A DNA stretch of 64,000 nt from CAVRUF01 sp963716005 (lineage in GTDB: Bacteria > Actinomycetota > Thermoleophilia > Gaiellales > Gaiellaceae), in assembly GCA_963716005.1 (NCBI GenBank), contig OY970285.1:62001-126000 (forward strand), given 5' to 3'. Of this stretch, positions 42,531-52,898 are shown in pieces. The notes under the pieces were generated by a model that was not told where the DNA came from, did no database searches, and saw nothing but the letters and a program-made list of their open reading frames with translations. The translations under genes and the position numbers were made by a program. Positions within the stretch are counted from its first letter, which is position 1. Every line of letters starts with the position of its first letter.

Positions 42531-44678
42531 ATGAGGCGCATTGCGCTGGCCTTCCTCGTCGCCTTCGTCGGTCTGGCGGTCGCGGGTCCGGCAGCGAGCG
42601 CCTACAAGGGGAAGGTCGCCGGCGGGACGCTGACGCTCACCGGGGACAAGCGCGGCGGCAAGGTCACGCTCCAGCTGAAGAAGGGCGCGCCGGGCACGCT
42701 CGTCGTGGACGTCGGCTCGAACGGATCGGCCGACCTCACCTTCGCCCGCAAGCGCTTCACGCGCGTCACGGTGAACGCGGGCGCCGGGAACGACATCGTC
42801 ACGGTCTCCGACCGAAACGGCGTCTTCACGAACCAGGAGCTCACGCGCGTGAACGGCGGCACGGGCACCGACAAGCTCACCGGCGGCAAGGGGCCCGAGA
42901 TCTTCACCGGCGGCACCGGCAAGGACACGATCGCGGGAGCGGGCGGCGACGACTTCTTCGTCTGGAATCCCGGCGACGGCGCCGACAAGGCCGACGGCGC
43001 GGCGGGGTTCGACGCGCTCGACTCCGCGGGAGGGCCGGGCAACGACACGTTCTCGGTCGATCCCTCCGGTTTCCGGGTGCATGTCTCCATCAACGGCGTG
43101 GTGATCAACCTGGGCGGCACCGAGTTCGTGAGCATGTTCGGGGCGGGCGGGAACGACGCGATCACTTCGGGTCTCGTCCCGGGCGTGACGATCGCCGGCG
43201 ACGGCGGGCTCGGAAACGACACGGTGACCGGTGGGACCGAGGCCGACTTCCTCTTCGGCGGGCCGGGGAACGACGCCATCGACGGAAACGGCGGCGACGA
43301 CATCGTGCTCCTCGAGGAGGGCGACGACTCGTTCGTCTGGAACCACGGGGACGGCAACGACTTCGTGGACGGCGGCGACGGCGCCGGCGACTCGTTCGCG
43401 TTCAGCGGCTCCACAGCGGTCGAGACGATCGTCGCCGGCCCGAACGTCGACGGCGACGGCCTGCGGGTCACGCGCACCGTGGACGACGTCATCGTCGACG
43501 CGTATGGGATCGAGTCGCTCGCGCTCAACCCGCTCGAGGGCACCGACTCCGTGACGGTCGGGAATCTCACCGGCACCGGCGTCACGTCCGTCGGCGTCGA
43601 CCTCGGTGTGGCGGCTGCAGGCGATGCGGCCAGCGACACCGTGACCGTCCAGGGCACGGCCGGGAACGACACGATCTCCGCGGTCGCGGTCGGGCCTCTC
43701 GTGCAGGTGACGGGACTTACCGCGCAGGTCGACGTCTCGAACGCCGAATCCGTGTCGGACCTGCTGCGGATCGAGGGTGGAGGCGGGAACGACACCCTGA
43801 CCGGCGGCTCGCTCTCGACCATCGTCGAGCCTCGCGCTCGACGGCGGCGACGGCAACGACGTCCTGATCGGTGGCAACGGCGCCGACCTTCTCAGTGGCG
43901 GCGCAGGCTCCGACGCAGTCGACGGGAACGCGGGGGCCGACACGATGCTCCTCGGCGCGGACAACGACACGGCGACGTGGGATCCCGGCGACGGCAGCGA
44001 CATCGTCGAGGGCGAGGGCGGCGACGACACGCTGGTCTTCAACGGCGCCGCCGCCGCCGAGGTGTTCGCCATGTCCGCCGTCGGCGTGCGGCTTCAGCTC
44101 ACCCGCAACCTCGGCGCGATCGTGATGGACACGGACGATCTCGAGGCCGTCTCGCTGAACGCCGCCGGCGGCGCCGACACGATCACCGTCAACGACCTGG
44201 TCGGCGACCGACGCCGAGACGCTGTCCGTCGACCTCGGGTCCGCCGACCTCGCGACGGACACCGTCGGTCCTGAACGGCACCGCGGGCGTGGATCTCGTC
44301 GGCATCGCCGGCGGCTTCGGGTCGGTCGCCGTCGGCACGACGTCGCTCCAGATCGCGCTCGCGAACTCCGATCCGCTCATCGACGAGTTGACGGTCAACA
44401 CGCTGGCCGGCCCGGATCAGATCGGCGCCGCGAGCCTGGCCGTCACGAGCATCCACGTCACGCTGAACGGCGGAAACGACGCGGACATCATCGCCGGGAG
44501 CCCGGGCAACGACGCGCTGAACGGCGAAGCCGGCGCCGACGTCATCCAGGCCGGCGACGGCAGCGACGTGATCAACGGCGGCGCCGACACCGACTACTGC
44601 GACGGCGGGTCGGGCATCGATACCGGCTCGAACTGCGAGACCGCCGTCAACATCGAGATTCTGAGCCAAGCCCCCTGA
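42531..44678 (+). CDS. Secreted hemolysin-type (RTX-like) repeat protein 1, three frameshifts
   Basis: About 715 residues as a composite. Signal peptide (IALAFLVAFVGLAVAGPAASA), an N-terminal domain (KGKVAGGTLTLTGDKRGGKVTLQL), then many GGxGxD-like calcium-binding nonapeptides (GGTGKDTIAGAGGDD, GGPGNDAIDGNGGDD). Extra single bases near 43827, 44206 and 44267 move the frame three times and return it to the original. Spliced together, the text is continuous (SLALDGGDGNDVL, TDAETLSVDLGSADLATDT, VLNGTAGVDLV). It ends with a cysteine-bearing cap, DYCDGGSGIDTGSNCE. Function: probably a cell-surface or matrix protein. Confidence 0.75.
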   Translation: MRRIALAFLVAFVGLAVAGPAASAYKGKVAGGTLTLTGDKRGGKVTLQLKKGAPGTLVVDVGSNGSADLTFARKRFTRVTVNAGAGNDIVTVSDRNGVFTNQELTRVNGGTGTDKLTGGKGPEIFTGGTGKDTIAGAGGDDFFVWNPGDGADKADGAAGFDALDSAGGPGNDTFSVDPSGFRVHVSINGVVINLGGTEFVSMFGAGGNDAITSGLVPGVTIAGDGGLGNDTVTGGTEADFLFGGPGNDAIDGNGGDDIVLLEEGDDSFVWNHGDGNDFVDGGDGAGDSFAFSGSTAVETIVAGPNVDGDGLRVTRTVDDVIVDAYGIESLALNPLEGTDSVTVGNLTGTGVTSVGVDLGVAAAGDAASDTVTVQGTAGNDTISAVAVGPLVQVTGLTAQVDVSNAESVSDLLRIEGGGGNDTLTGGSLSTIVEPRARRRRRQRRPDRWQRRRPSQWRRRLRRSRRERGGRHDAPRRGQRHGDVGSRRRQRHRRGRGRRRHAGLQRRRRRRGVRHVRRRRAASAHPQPRRDRDGHGRSRGRLAERRRRRRHDHRQRPGRRPTPRRCPSTSGPPTSRRTPSVLNGTAGVDLVGIAGGFGSVAVGTTSLQIALANSDPLIDELTVNTLAGPDQIGAASLAVTSIHVTLNGGNDADIIAGSPGNDALNGEAGADVIQAGDGSDVINGGADTDYCDGGSGIDTGSNCETAVNIEILSQAP

Positions 44679-44689
44679 GGAGAGAACCC

Positions 44690-46439
44690 ATGAAGCGAAT
44701 CGTCGTCGTCTCTGTCTGCCTGCTCGTCGGGCTCTCGCTCGCCGGATCCGCCGGGCTGCGGCCGTGGTGAAGGCCAAGGTCGCGGGCGGCACCCTGACCG
44801 TCACCGGGACCTCGAAGGGCAACAAGATCACGCTTCGCCTCAAGGCGGGCGCCGCGGGGAAGCTCGTGGTCGACGTCGGCTCGAACGGCACGGCGGACTT
44901 CACGTTCAACCGCAGCTCGTTCGCAGCGATCGTCGTGAACGCCGGCGCCGGCAACGACACAGTGACGATCTCCGAGAAGAGCGGCGTCTTCACGCTCTTC
45001 GAGAACACGACGCTGAACGGGGGCAAGGGCACCGACAAGCTCACCGGCGGCACCGGCGCGGAGAGCTATGTCGGCGGTACCGGGAAGGACACGATCGCCT
45101 CGAAGGCCGGCGCGGACGTCTTCTTCTGGACTCAGGGCGACGGCAACGACAAGGTCGACGGCGGGGCCGATCTCGACCAGCTGAACATGACCGGGACGGC
45201 TGGGGCGGACGGGTTCCAGCTCCTCGGCGCCGGCACCCGGGCGATCGCCGCGGTCGGCGCGTCGGTCCTGAGCGTCGCGACGACCGAGACGATCCGGTTC
45301 TCGCCGCTCGGCGGCGCCGACTCGGTGGTTGCAGCAAACGCGCAGCTGCAGGGCGTGCAGAACCTCCTGGTCGACCTCGGCGTGAGCTCCGCAGGCGACC
45401 TGCAGGCCGATCTGGTCGAGACCGTCGGCGACGCAGGCGCGAACACCTCACGGCGATCTCGGTCGGCGCGGACGTCCAGGTCTCCGGGCTCGGGACGACC
45501 GTGACGCTCTCGCACACCGAGGCCGCGAACGACCGGCTCAAGCTGACCGGGCTCGGGGGTAACGACACGATCTCCGGCGGTGCGCTCGCCGCGCTCATCC
45601 GGCTGACCGTCGACGGCGGCGACGGCAACGACGTGATCAACGGCGGGAACGGCGCCGACACGCTCCTCGGCGGCGAGGGCGCCGACACGTTCGACGGTAA
45701 CCAGGGCAACGACACCGCCTTGATGGGCGGTGGAGGCGACCGTTCGTCTGGGATCCGGGCGACGGCAGCGACATCGTCGAAGGCCAGGAGGGCTTTGACG
45801 GGCTGCGGTTCAACGGCTCCGCCGGAGCGGAGATCTTCACGGCGTCGTCGAACGGAGGCCGGCTGCTGTTCACGCGGAACGTCGGGAACATCCTCATGGA
45901 CACCGACGACGTCGAGCTGCTCGACCTGAATGCGCTCGGCGGCACCGACTTGGCGACGGTCAACGACCTCGCCGCGACCGACGTGGTCTGGTGGACGTCG
46001 ATCTCGGCGTGGCCGCCTCCGGCGACGGCGCTGTCGACTCGGTGACCGTCAACGGGACGGTCGGCGCGGACGTGGTCAGCGTCTCCGGCGGGGGCGGATC
46101 GGTCAGCCTGGCCATGGCGGCGTTCGCGGTCGCTTCTCGAATGCCGAGCCTGCGAACGACTCGCTGACGATCAACACGAGCGGCGGCGTCGACCTCGTGA
46201 ACGCGTCGGCGCTCGCTGCCACGAGCATCGTCCTGACGATCAACGGCGGCAACGACGGCGACATCCTGGTCGGGAGCGCCGGGAACGACGCGGTGAACGG
46301 CGACGCCGGGGACGACGTGATCCAGACGCTCGGAGGAAACGACGCACTGAACGGAGGCACGGGCACCGCCGACTACTGCGACGGCGGTGCTGGGAATCGA
46401 CACGGCCGCCACTGCGAGACGAGCGTAAACATCCCGTAG
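44690..46439 (+). pseudogene. Secreted hemolysin-type repeat protein 2, heavily frameshifted
   Basis: A paralog of the preceding gene, with the same opening (KAKVAGGTLTVTGTSKGNKITLRLKAG) and the same cysteine cap. From the ATG at 44690 the signal peptide is read, then a lost base near 44755 breaks the frame. Further single-base losses lie near 45447, 45740, 45985 and 46130, and a paired gain and loss near 46395-46410. Each break can be bridged to continuous repeat sequence (TLTAISVGADVQVSGLG, TFVWDPGDGSDIVEGQEG). Either a decaying gene or locally poor sequence; at least seven breaks make an intact product doubtful. Confidence 0.65.
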
Positions 46440-46450
46440 ACCGCGTTGGA

Positions 46451-46483
46451 CCAAAAAATAGGGGGCGACTATTGCCGCCCCCT
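46451..46483 (-). terminator. Strong rho-independent terminator reading on the minus strand
   Basis: An 8 bp stem AGGGGGCG / CGCCCCCT (46460-46467, 46476-46483) with loop ACTATTGC. On the minus strand the stem is followed by UAUUUUUUGG, a textbook U-tract and the clearest one in this window. No minus-strand protein gene ends here, so it should end an RNA transcribed leftwards from the 46.5-46.8 kb gap. Confidence 0.7.
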
Positions 46484-46765
46484 GCGGGTCCGTAGGCTGC
46501 GGCCTCCCACGGATCCGCTTGAGCCGGGTAAACGCCCCTCAGTGCCCCGGCAAGAATCACCATGGTCGATTTCTCCCGGCTTCGCGTAACCCTTAAGGGT
46601 GAAAGTGAAGTGAGTTGGTGAACCACCTTTCGAGCCATGGAATCAAGCGGTTCCCCTCCTGAATACTGCAGACATACGGCACTGCGGCTCATAGAGAGTC
46701 GGGCCCCGATGCGGCGGGGGCTCGATATGAGACGAGGGCGAGCCTGCGGCGGGCTCGCCCTCAGT
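46455..46765 (-). ncRNA. Unidentified structured RNA candidate in the gap before bioY
   Basis: 368 bp (46440-46807) hold no gene but much nested pairing. TCAAGCGG (46643-46650) pairs with CCGCTTGA (46515-46522). Inside it, TCGA-G-CCATGG (46630-46640) pairs with CCATGGTCGA (46560-46569), and GCCGGG/CCCGGC (46523-46528, 46546-46551) closes a second arm, giving a three-way junction. Local hairpins are GGTG/CACC (46617-46627), ACCCTTAAGGGT (46589-46600), CTCATA/TATGAG around TCGGGCCCC (46688-46731) and an 11 bp stem (46734-46762). The U-tract terminator favours the minus strand. The plus strand could also be read, ending at the 11 bp stem. It does not match tmRNA, RNase P, SRP or riboswitch consensus sequences I know. 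Confidence 0.5.
46734..46762 (+). terminator. GC-rich hairpin upstream of bioY
   Basis: Perfect 11 bp stem GAGGGCGAGCC / GGCTCGCCCTC with a seven-base loop, followed on the plus strand by AGTCATTT. It is similar in build to the hairpins at 9026 and 59194. It may end a plus-strand transcript 45 bp before bioY, or be the first hairpin of the minus-strand RNA candidate. Confidence 0.45.
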
Positions 46766-46807
46766 CATTTAACGGCCCAGGTACGTGCGTTATAGGATCA
46801 CGCGGCT

Positions 46808-47395
46808 GTGCAGCCGAACGCCGCCACTCTGCGCCTCGCGGTCTTTCCGCGGTCGGACGTCCTCACGAATGTGATGCTCGTGGTCGGTGGTGCCGGCTTC
46901 GTCGCGCTCTGCGCGCTGGTCACGATTCCGCTGTCGTTCACGCCCGTTCCAATCACCGGCTCGACGTTCGGCGTGCTGCTCGTCGGCGCCTCGTTCGGTT
47001 CGCTGCTCGGCGCCGCGAGCCTGTCGCTCTACGTGTTCGCCGGCCTTTTCCTGCCGATCTACGCGGAGCACAAGCACGGCTGGGACGTCTTCTCCGGCCC
47101 GACCGGCGGATACCTCGTCGGCTTCATCGTCGCCGCCCTGGTGATCGGCTGGCTGGCCGAGCGTCCCCACTGGGATCGCAAGTTCGCCTCGGCGGTGGCC
47201 GCGATGCTCACCGGCAGCGTGATCATCTACGTGTTCGGCCTCGTCTGGCTTCAGCACACGATCCACACGGATCTGGAAGGCACGCTCGAGGCGGGCCTCT
47301 ACCCGTTCATCGTGGGCGACCTGCTCAAGCTGTACCTCGCGGGGGCGCTGCTTCCTGCCGCTTGGCACCTGGTCAAGAGCTTCCGCGGGAACTAG
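46808..47395 (+). CDS. bioY: Biotin transporter substrate-binding subunit BioY
   Basis: 195 residues, about six helices. The family signature FTPVPITGSTFGVLLVGASFGS and the SGPTGGYLVGF segment are clear. BioY is the S-component of ECF importers; the ATPase and EcfT partners are not nearby. GTG at 46808 follows TATAGG by about 15 bp, so the message may have a very short leader. Biotin would serve the acyl-CoA carboxylase at 59707. Confidence 0.9.
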   Translation: MQPNAATLRLAVFPRSDVLTNVMLVVGGAGFVALCALVTIPLSFTPVPITGSTFGVLLVGASFGSLLGAASLSLYVFAGLFLPIYAEHKHGWDVFSGPTGGYLVGFIVAALVIGWLAERPHWDRKFASAVAAMLTGSVIIYVFGLVWLQHTIHTDLEGTLEAGLYPFIVGDLLKLYLAGALLPAAWHLVKSFRGN

Positions 47396-48318
47396 GCGAG
47401 CGCCGCGAGCGCGACTTCGCCCCGGGCTTCAACCGTCTCGGTGAGCACGTCCAACATCGCGCCCGCCGCAGGTGAGCGGCCGTCCGCTCGGTGGATCGCG
47501 AACACGCCGCGCTTGAGCGGGCGCAGCGCGACCGGTCGCGCGGTGACTCCCGCGTAGACCGACTCGAGCGCCAGCGCGGGGGCGAGCGCCACGCCCATCC
47601 CCGCGGCGACGAGGCCCTGCCACACGCCGTGGTCGTCGCTCTCGAAGCCGATCTGCGGCTCGAAGCCCGCCTCGCGGCAGGCGCGGATCACGAACTGGTG
47701 GCACGAGGAGCGCCGCGTCGAGCTGATCCACGACTCCTCGGAGAGCTCGCCCAGGCTGATCGCCCGCCGCTTGGCCGCCTTGTGGCTCGACGGGACGAGC
47801 ACGTAGATCGGGTCGTCGAGGAGGTTCGTGCGGACGATGCCGTCCTCCTCGGGGAAGTCGACGAAGTCGTACTCGAAGCCGAGCGCCAGATCGAGCTCGC
47901 CTGACTTGACGCGCGCGAGGCTGATGAGCGGATCGGCCTCGGTGAGCGAGAGCTCGACGCCGGGATGGCGGCGCCGGAACTCGCCGATCGCGGCCGGCAT
48001 GAGCGTCGCGTAGGCGGTGGGGAACGAGGCCAGGCGCAGCATGCCGCCCCGCACGCCGGCGATCGCCTGGATCTCCGCTTCTGCCGCGGCCAGGCTGGCG
48101 ACGATCCCGTCGGTGTGCGCGACGAGTGCGCGGCCCGCGTCGGTGAGACGGATCGAGCGGGGCCCGCGCTCGACCAGCGCCACACCCGCCTCGCGCTCGA
48201 GCGTCGCGATCTGCTGGGACACGGCGGACGGCGTGTAACCGAGCTCGAGGGCGGCCGCGGCGATCGAGCCGCGCTCCGCGACCTCGCTCAGCACGCGCAT
48301 GCGCCGAACATCGAGCAT
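47392..48318 (-). CDS. LysR-family transcriptional regulator
   Basis: 308 residues. The N-terminal helix-turn-helix covers MRVLSEVAERGSIAAAALELGYTPSAVSQQI cut at residue 35; the periplasmic-binding-fold effector domain starts near residue 90 (GGMLRLASFPTAYATLMP). Converges on bioY (4 bp overlap) and diverges from the FtsX-like permease gene, the more likely target. ATG at 48318. Confidence 0.87.
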   Translation of the reverse strand: MLDVRRMRVLSEVAERGSIAAAALELGYTPSAVSQQIATLEREAGVALVERGPRSIRLTDAGRALVAHTDGIVASLAAAEAEIQAIAGVRGGMLRLASFPTAYATLMPAAIGEFRRRHPGVELSLTEADPLISLARVKSGELDLALGFEYDFVDFPEEDGIVRTNLLDDPIYVLVPSSHKAAKRRAISLGELSEESWISSTRRSSCHQFVIRACREAGFEPQIGFESDDHGVWQGLVAAGMGVALAPALALESVYAGVTARPVALRPLKRGVFAIHRADGRSPAAGAMLDVLTETVEARGEVALAALA

Positions 48319-48387
48319 AAGCAGAACTTAGCACACCTTGTAGAAGGATCAGTGGTCGTGAACCTCGGCTTCTGTCAGCGTGTATTC

Positions 48388-51359
48388 GTGAGCACGACCC
48401 GCCGCATCGGCTATCCGCTGCGCCTCGCGTGGAACCGGCTCGTCCACGGTGCCGGGCGAGCGGGGCTCCTCGCGCTGGGGATCGCCGCTGCCGCCGCGGC
48501 GCTGGCTGCGGTCATCGGCGGAAGCCTCGTGGCCCAGGACGAGGCGCTCGCCCGCGCGCTCGAGCGTGTTCCGCCGAACGAGCGCTCGGTCTCGGTCGTC
48601 TACTCCGATCTCGGCGTCACCCGCAACGGCGTCACGCGCGAGGATCTGGAGCCGCTCGTCGACCGCACGCTCGAAGGTCTCGCGCCCGGTGATCCGGTGC
48701 GCGCCGTGCAGTTGAAGCTCTTGCGGATCGGCGGCCAACTAGTGAACGCCGGCGCCGCCGACGACGTCGGGCGCTTCGTGCGGCTCACCTCGGGGCGGCT
48801 TCCGGAGACGTGCACGCCTGAGCGGTGCGAGGTCGTTCAGCTGGGCGGTGAAGGTCGCGTGCCGAGTGTCGAGGACCTGCGCTTCGTAAAGGTCGGCGAA
48901 GGGACGCTCGTCTCGCCCCTCCCGTTCGGCCGCCTGCCCGGCGCGAACGCCACGCGCCTCGGCGATTCGTTCGGAGTCGCGGAGCCGCCGTTCCTCGTCG
49001 CCGAGGGGTTCGACGAGTTCTCCACGCTTCCCGGACTCGAGGGCTTCTACCGCACGTACGCCTGGACGTCGCCGCTCGCCGCCGACGACGTGCATCCGTG
49101 GGAGATCGACGACTTCGCCGCCGCTTCCGCGCGGGCGCGCTCGACGCTGCGCTCGGAATCGCTCTTCCTCGACCTCGCCGCGCCGGTGGACGAACTCGCG
49201 GCCGCACGGGAGTCCGGACAGGTCGCCGGGGAGCGGCTGCTGCTCGTGGGCGGCCAGGCGGCGGCGCTCCTGCTCGCGTTCGCGATCCTGGCCGCTGCCG
49301 GGATGCGCCGCGACGTCGAGGGTGTCTGGCAGCGCCTCACATGGTTCGGCGCCCGCCGGTACCAGCTGGGCGTCCTCTCCGGCGCGGAGACGGGCGCCGC
49401 CGCGCTCGCGGGCGTGGTCGCTCGGCTGGGGACTCGGCGTGGTGGCGGTCGCCGTCCTCGCCGACCGCGCGGGAGCGCCCGTCGGGGAGATCCTGCGCCA
49501 CTCGGTGCTCGCCGCGGGCGGGCTCGCGGCCGCTTTGTTGCTCGTCGTCGCCGCGGTGGTCGTGCTGCTGCTCGCGCTGCGCTCGCCCGGCGCTCCGCTC
49601 GGCGGCTGGCGGATCACCGCGCTCGACGTGGCCGCGCTCGGCGCTCTCGGCGCCGTGCTCCTCGCGCTGGCGCGCGGAGACGTGAACGCCGATGCGGACG
49701 CGGGGACGGGAACGCTCCTGCTCCTGCTTCCGGGCCTTGTCACGTTCATCTGCGCCGTCGCGTTCGCGCGGCTGCTCGGCCCCTTGCTGCGGCTGCTCGA
49801 GCGCATGTCGCGCCGTTCGTCGCCGGCCATCCGGCTCGCGTCGCTCTCGCTGGCGCGGAATCCGGGCCGGGCGGCCGTGGCCGTGACGTTCCTCGTCGCC
49901 AGTCTCGGACTCGGCCTCTTCGCCGCCGTCTACCGCTCGACGCTCGACGACGGGCTCGAGGCGCAGGCCGCCTACGCGGTGCCGCTCGACTTCCGCGTCC
50001 AGGAGGACTTCACGCAGGCCGGGCTCGTCGCGCCGCTCGAGGCTGCGCCGCTCGCCGAGTACGAGGCGCTCGGCGCTGACACGGTCGTCCCGGTGATCCG
50101 CCAGACGGGAACCGTGGCGGGGGCCGGCCAGGCGACGCTGCTTGGCGTGCCGGCCGAGTCAGCCGCCGCCGTCTCGAGTGCCGAGCTCGAGGGCGCGGAC
50201 GTCGAGCTCGCCGGGCCCGGACCTCCCCGAGGACGCCGCCCAGCTCGAGCTGCCGGTCTCGACCGACGGCGGCAACGTGGCCCTCACGGCCATCGTCCTC
50301 AACCCCGGCGGGGGCTTCACCCGGATCCCGCTCGGGGACACCCAGGGCGCGAACGAGACCGAGCTCACGGGCGCGATCCCGGAGGAGGCCCGTGGCGGTC
50401 GCGTCGTCGCGCTCACGCTTGCGCGGCCCGACGCGGTCACGGGGCACGGCGACTTCGAGCGGGCGGACGGAACGCTGACGTTCGGCGACCTCGCAGCCGG
50501 GGGCGAGCCGATCCTCGCGGGCTACGACGACTGGGTCGGCCTCGACGGCGTCGAAGCGGCGAGTAACGAGGTGACCTTCCTGCTCTCGAACGAGGCCGCG
50601 AATCCGCGCTTCCAGCCGCGCCAGGCCACCGACGGCGAGCCGGTTCCCGTCGTCGTCACGCCGGGCCTTGCCGCGCGCGCGGGCGAGGGCGACGTGCTCG
50701 CCGTGCGCGTTCCCTCCGGCCAGATCTCGGTCCGCGTAGCCGGCGTCGTCGACCGCTTCCCGACCGTGTCCGGCGACATGATCCTCGGGGACGAGCGCGA
50801 GCTCTTCGTGGCGCTCAACTCGGCGAGCCCGGGGACGACAGTGCCGGACGAGCTCTGGCTCGAAGGGCCGGAATCGGTCGGGGCCGCGCTCGCGGAGCCG
50901 CCGTTCGACGTGCTCGACGTGAGCTCGCGCGCCGAGGTGCAGCACCGGCTGGAAAGCGATCCGCTCGCACGCGGCTCCCTCGCGACCCTCACCGGCGCAG
51001 CTCTCGCCGCGGCGCTGCTGGCGTTCTTCGGTCTCGCGCTGCTCCTCGCCGGGGATGCACGAGACGAGGGACGCGAGCTGTTCGACCTCGAGGCCCAGGG
51101 GGCCGGGCCGCGGACGCTGCGCCGTCACCTACGGCTGCGCGCCGGCCTCGTCGCGGGACTCGGACTACTCGGCGGCCTCGCCGCCGCGGCGCTCCTCTCG
51201 ATCCTCGCGGTCGATCTGGTCACGCTGACCGCGAACGCCTCCGCCCCGGAGCCGCCGCTGGAGCTCTCCGTGAACTGGCTCGTCGTCGGCGTCGCGTGCC
51301 TCGCCTACGCGTTCGCCGCAGGCGCGCTCATCGTCACGTCCACGAGGAGGGCCGTTTGA
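48388..51359 (+). CDS. Large FtsX/MacB-like ABC permease, two frameshifts
   Basis: About 990 residues as a composite. An N-terminal helix (GLLALGIAAAAAALAAVIGGSLV) is followed by a large outside domain, then helix groups near residues 280-480 with FtsX features (VRRSSPAIRLASLSLARNPGRAAVAVTFLVASLGLGLFAAVYR within 480-530), a second outside domain and three C-terminal helices. Extra single bases near 49420 and 50219 shift the frame; the joins are smooth (AGVV then LGWGLGVVAV; ELAGP then DLPEDAAQLELP). GTG 48388 is used; GTG 48352 after AAGGA is also possible. Works with the ATPase gene that overlaps its stop. Confidence 0.72.
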
Positions 51360-52898
51360 GCGCGATCGAGGCCAAGGATCTCTTCTGCGTCTTCTCCACG
51401 CCCGAGGGCGACGCGGCGGCGCTGCAGGGGCTGACGCTGTCGGTGGAGGAGCGCGAGGTGCTGGTCGTGCTGGGGCCGAGCGGGTCGGGGAAGTCCACGC
51501 TCCTGCGCATCCTCGCCGGGCTCGAGCGGCCGTCGGCCGGAACCGCGCGGGCGTTCGGCGCCGATCTCACGCGGCTCGGCGGCCGCCGGCTCGCGGACTA
51601 CCGCGCCTCGACGCTCGGCTACGTGGAGCAGCACTACTCCCGCTCGCTCGATCCCGACCTCACGGCACGGGAGCTCGTCGGCGTGCAGCTCGGCCTCTCC
51701 GGCGCGACCCGCAAGGAGCGCGACCGCCGTGCGGACGAGCTGCTGGAGCGAGTCGGCCTCGCCGCGAAGCGCGACGCCTATCCGCGCGCGCTGTCGGGCG
51801 GAGAGCAGCAGCGGGTCGCGGTCTGTGCGGCGCTCGCGCACCGTCCCAAGCTCCTCCTCGCCGACGAGCCGACCGGCGAGCTCGACGCCGCCAACGCGGG
51901 GCTCGTCACCGGCCTGATCGGCGAGCTGGCCCGCGAGCACGGCTGCACCACCGTCGTCGTCACGCACGACGTCGAGACGACCGCGATCGCCGACCGCATC
52001 GTCCGCGTCCGCGACGGCCGCGTCAGCGAGGAGTCCCGCGGGAACGGCGACGGCGACGAGGCGCTCGTGGTCGGCAAGGGCGGCTGGGTCCGGCTTCCGG
52101 AGGAGCTGGTCGTCCGCGCCGGGCTCGGCGACCGCGCCCGGGCGTCCCTCGGCGAGAAGGGGATCGTGCTCAGCCCGACCGGCGAGGCCCGCCCGGCCGG
52201 CCAGGCGGAACCCACCGCCGTCGCGGCGGCGCAGCGCGACAACAGCGTCCTCGCCGAGGTGCGCGGGCTGCGCAAGACCTACGGAAGCGGCGAGCGCGAG
52301 TCGGTCGTCCTCGACGGACTCGACGCGAGCTTCGGCGCGGGACGGCTCGTCGCGGTCACGGGCCCGTCCGGCTCGGGGAAGACGACGCTCTTGCACCTGC
52401 TCGCCGGCCTCGCGGATCCGACCGCGGGCGAGGTGACCGTGCTCGGCACGCGGCTCGAGCGGGCTCGACCGCGAGGCCCGCGCGGCGCTGCGGCGCGAGC
52501 ACGTCGCCGTGATCGGCCAGGATCCCGGGCTGACGCCGTTCCTCTCGGCGCGCGAGAACGTGGAGCTCGCGCTCGCGCTGCGCGGGATCCCGGAGGCCGA
52601 CGCGAGCGAGCAGGCGCTCGACGCGCTCGCCGCCGTCGGCCTCGGCGAGAGGAGCGAGCAGCGGGTCGCCCGTCTCTCCGCCGGCGAGCGCCAGCGCGTC
52701 GCGATCGCCCGGGCCCTCGCTTCCGGGCCGAGCCTCCTCCTCGCGGACGAGCCGACCGCACGCCTCGACGAGGCCAACGCGCTCGCCGTCGGCGCGCTCT
52801 TCGCCCGGCTGGCGCGCGAGTCCGGCGCGGCGGTGATCTGCGCGACGCACGATCCGCTCGTCGTCGAGCAGGCCGACGTCGAGCTGGCGCTACGCTAG
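51356..52898 (+). CDS. Tandem ABC ATPase (LolD/MacB type) with AbrB-like linker, one frameshift
   Basis: About 513 residues. The first nucleotide-binding domain has GPSGSGKST, LSGGEQQRVAV and LLADEPTGELD; the second has GPSGSGKTT, LSAGERQRVAIARA and LLADEPTARLD. An extra C near 52460 breaks the second domain between GTRLE and GLDREARAALRREHVAVIGQ. The linker (GKGGWVRLPEELVVRAGLGD, then RARASLGEKGIVL) resembles a SpoVT/AbrB swapped-hairpin motif. TTG at 51356 overlaps the permease stop and follows AGGAGG. Confidence 0.8.

Noticed and set aside
42531..46439. Tandem GGxGxD repeats considered as CRISPR or DNA repeats
   Set aside because: The repetition is at protein level (nonapeptides) with variable DNA and no spacers.
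46240..46692. Minus-strand frame of 150 codons across the gap before bioY
   Set aside because: Composition unlike the other genes, low third-position GC in the gap, and runs into antisense of a repeat gene; an RNA explains the gap better.
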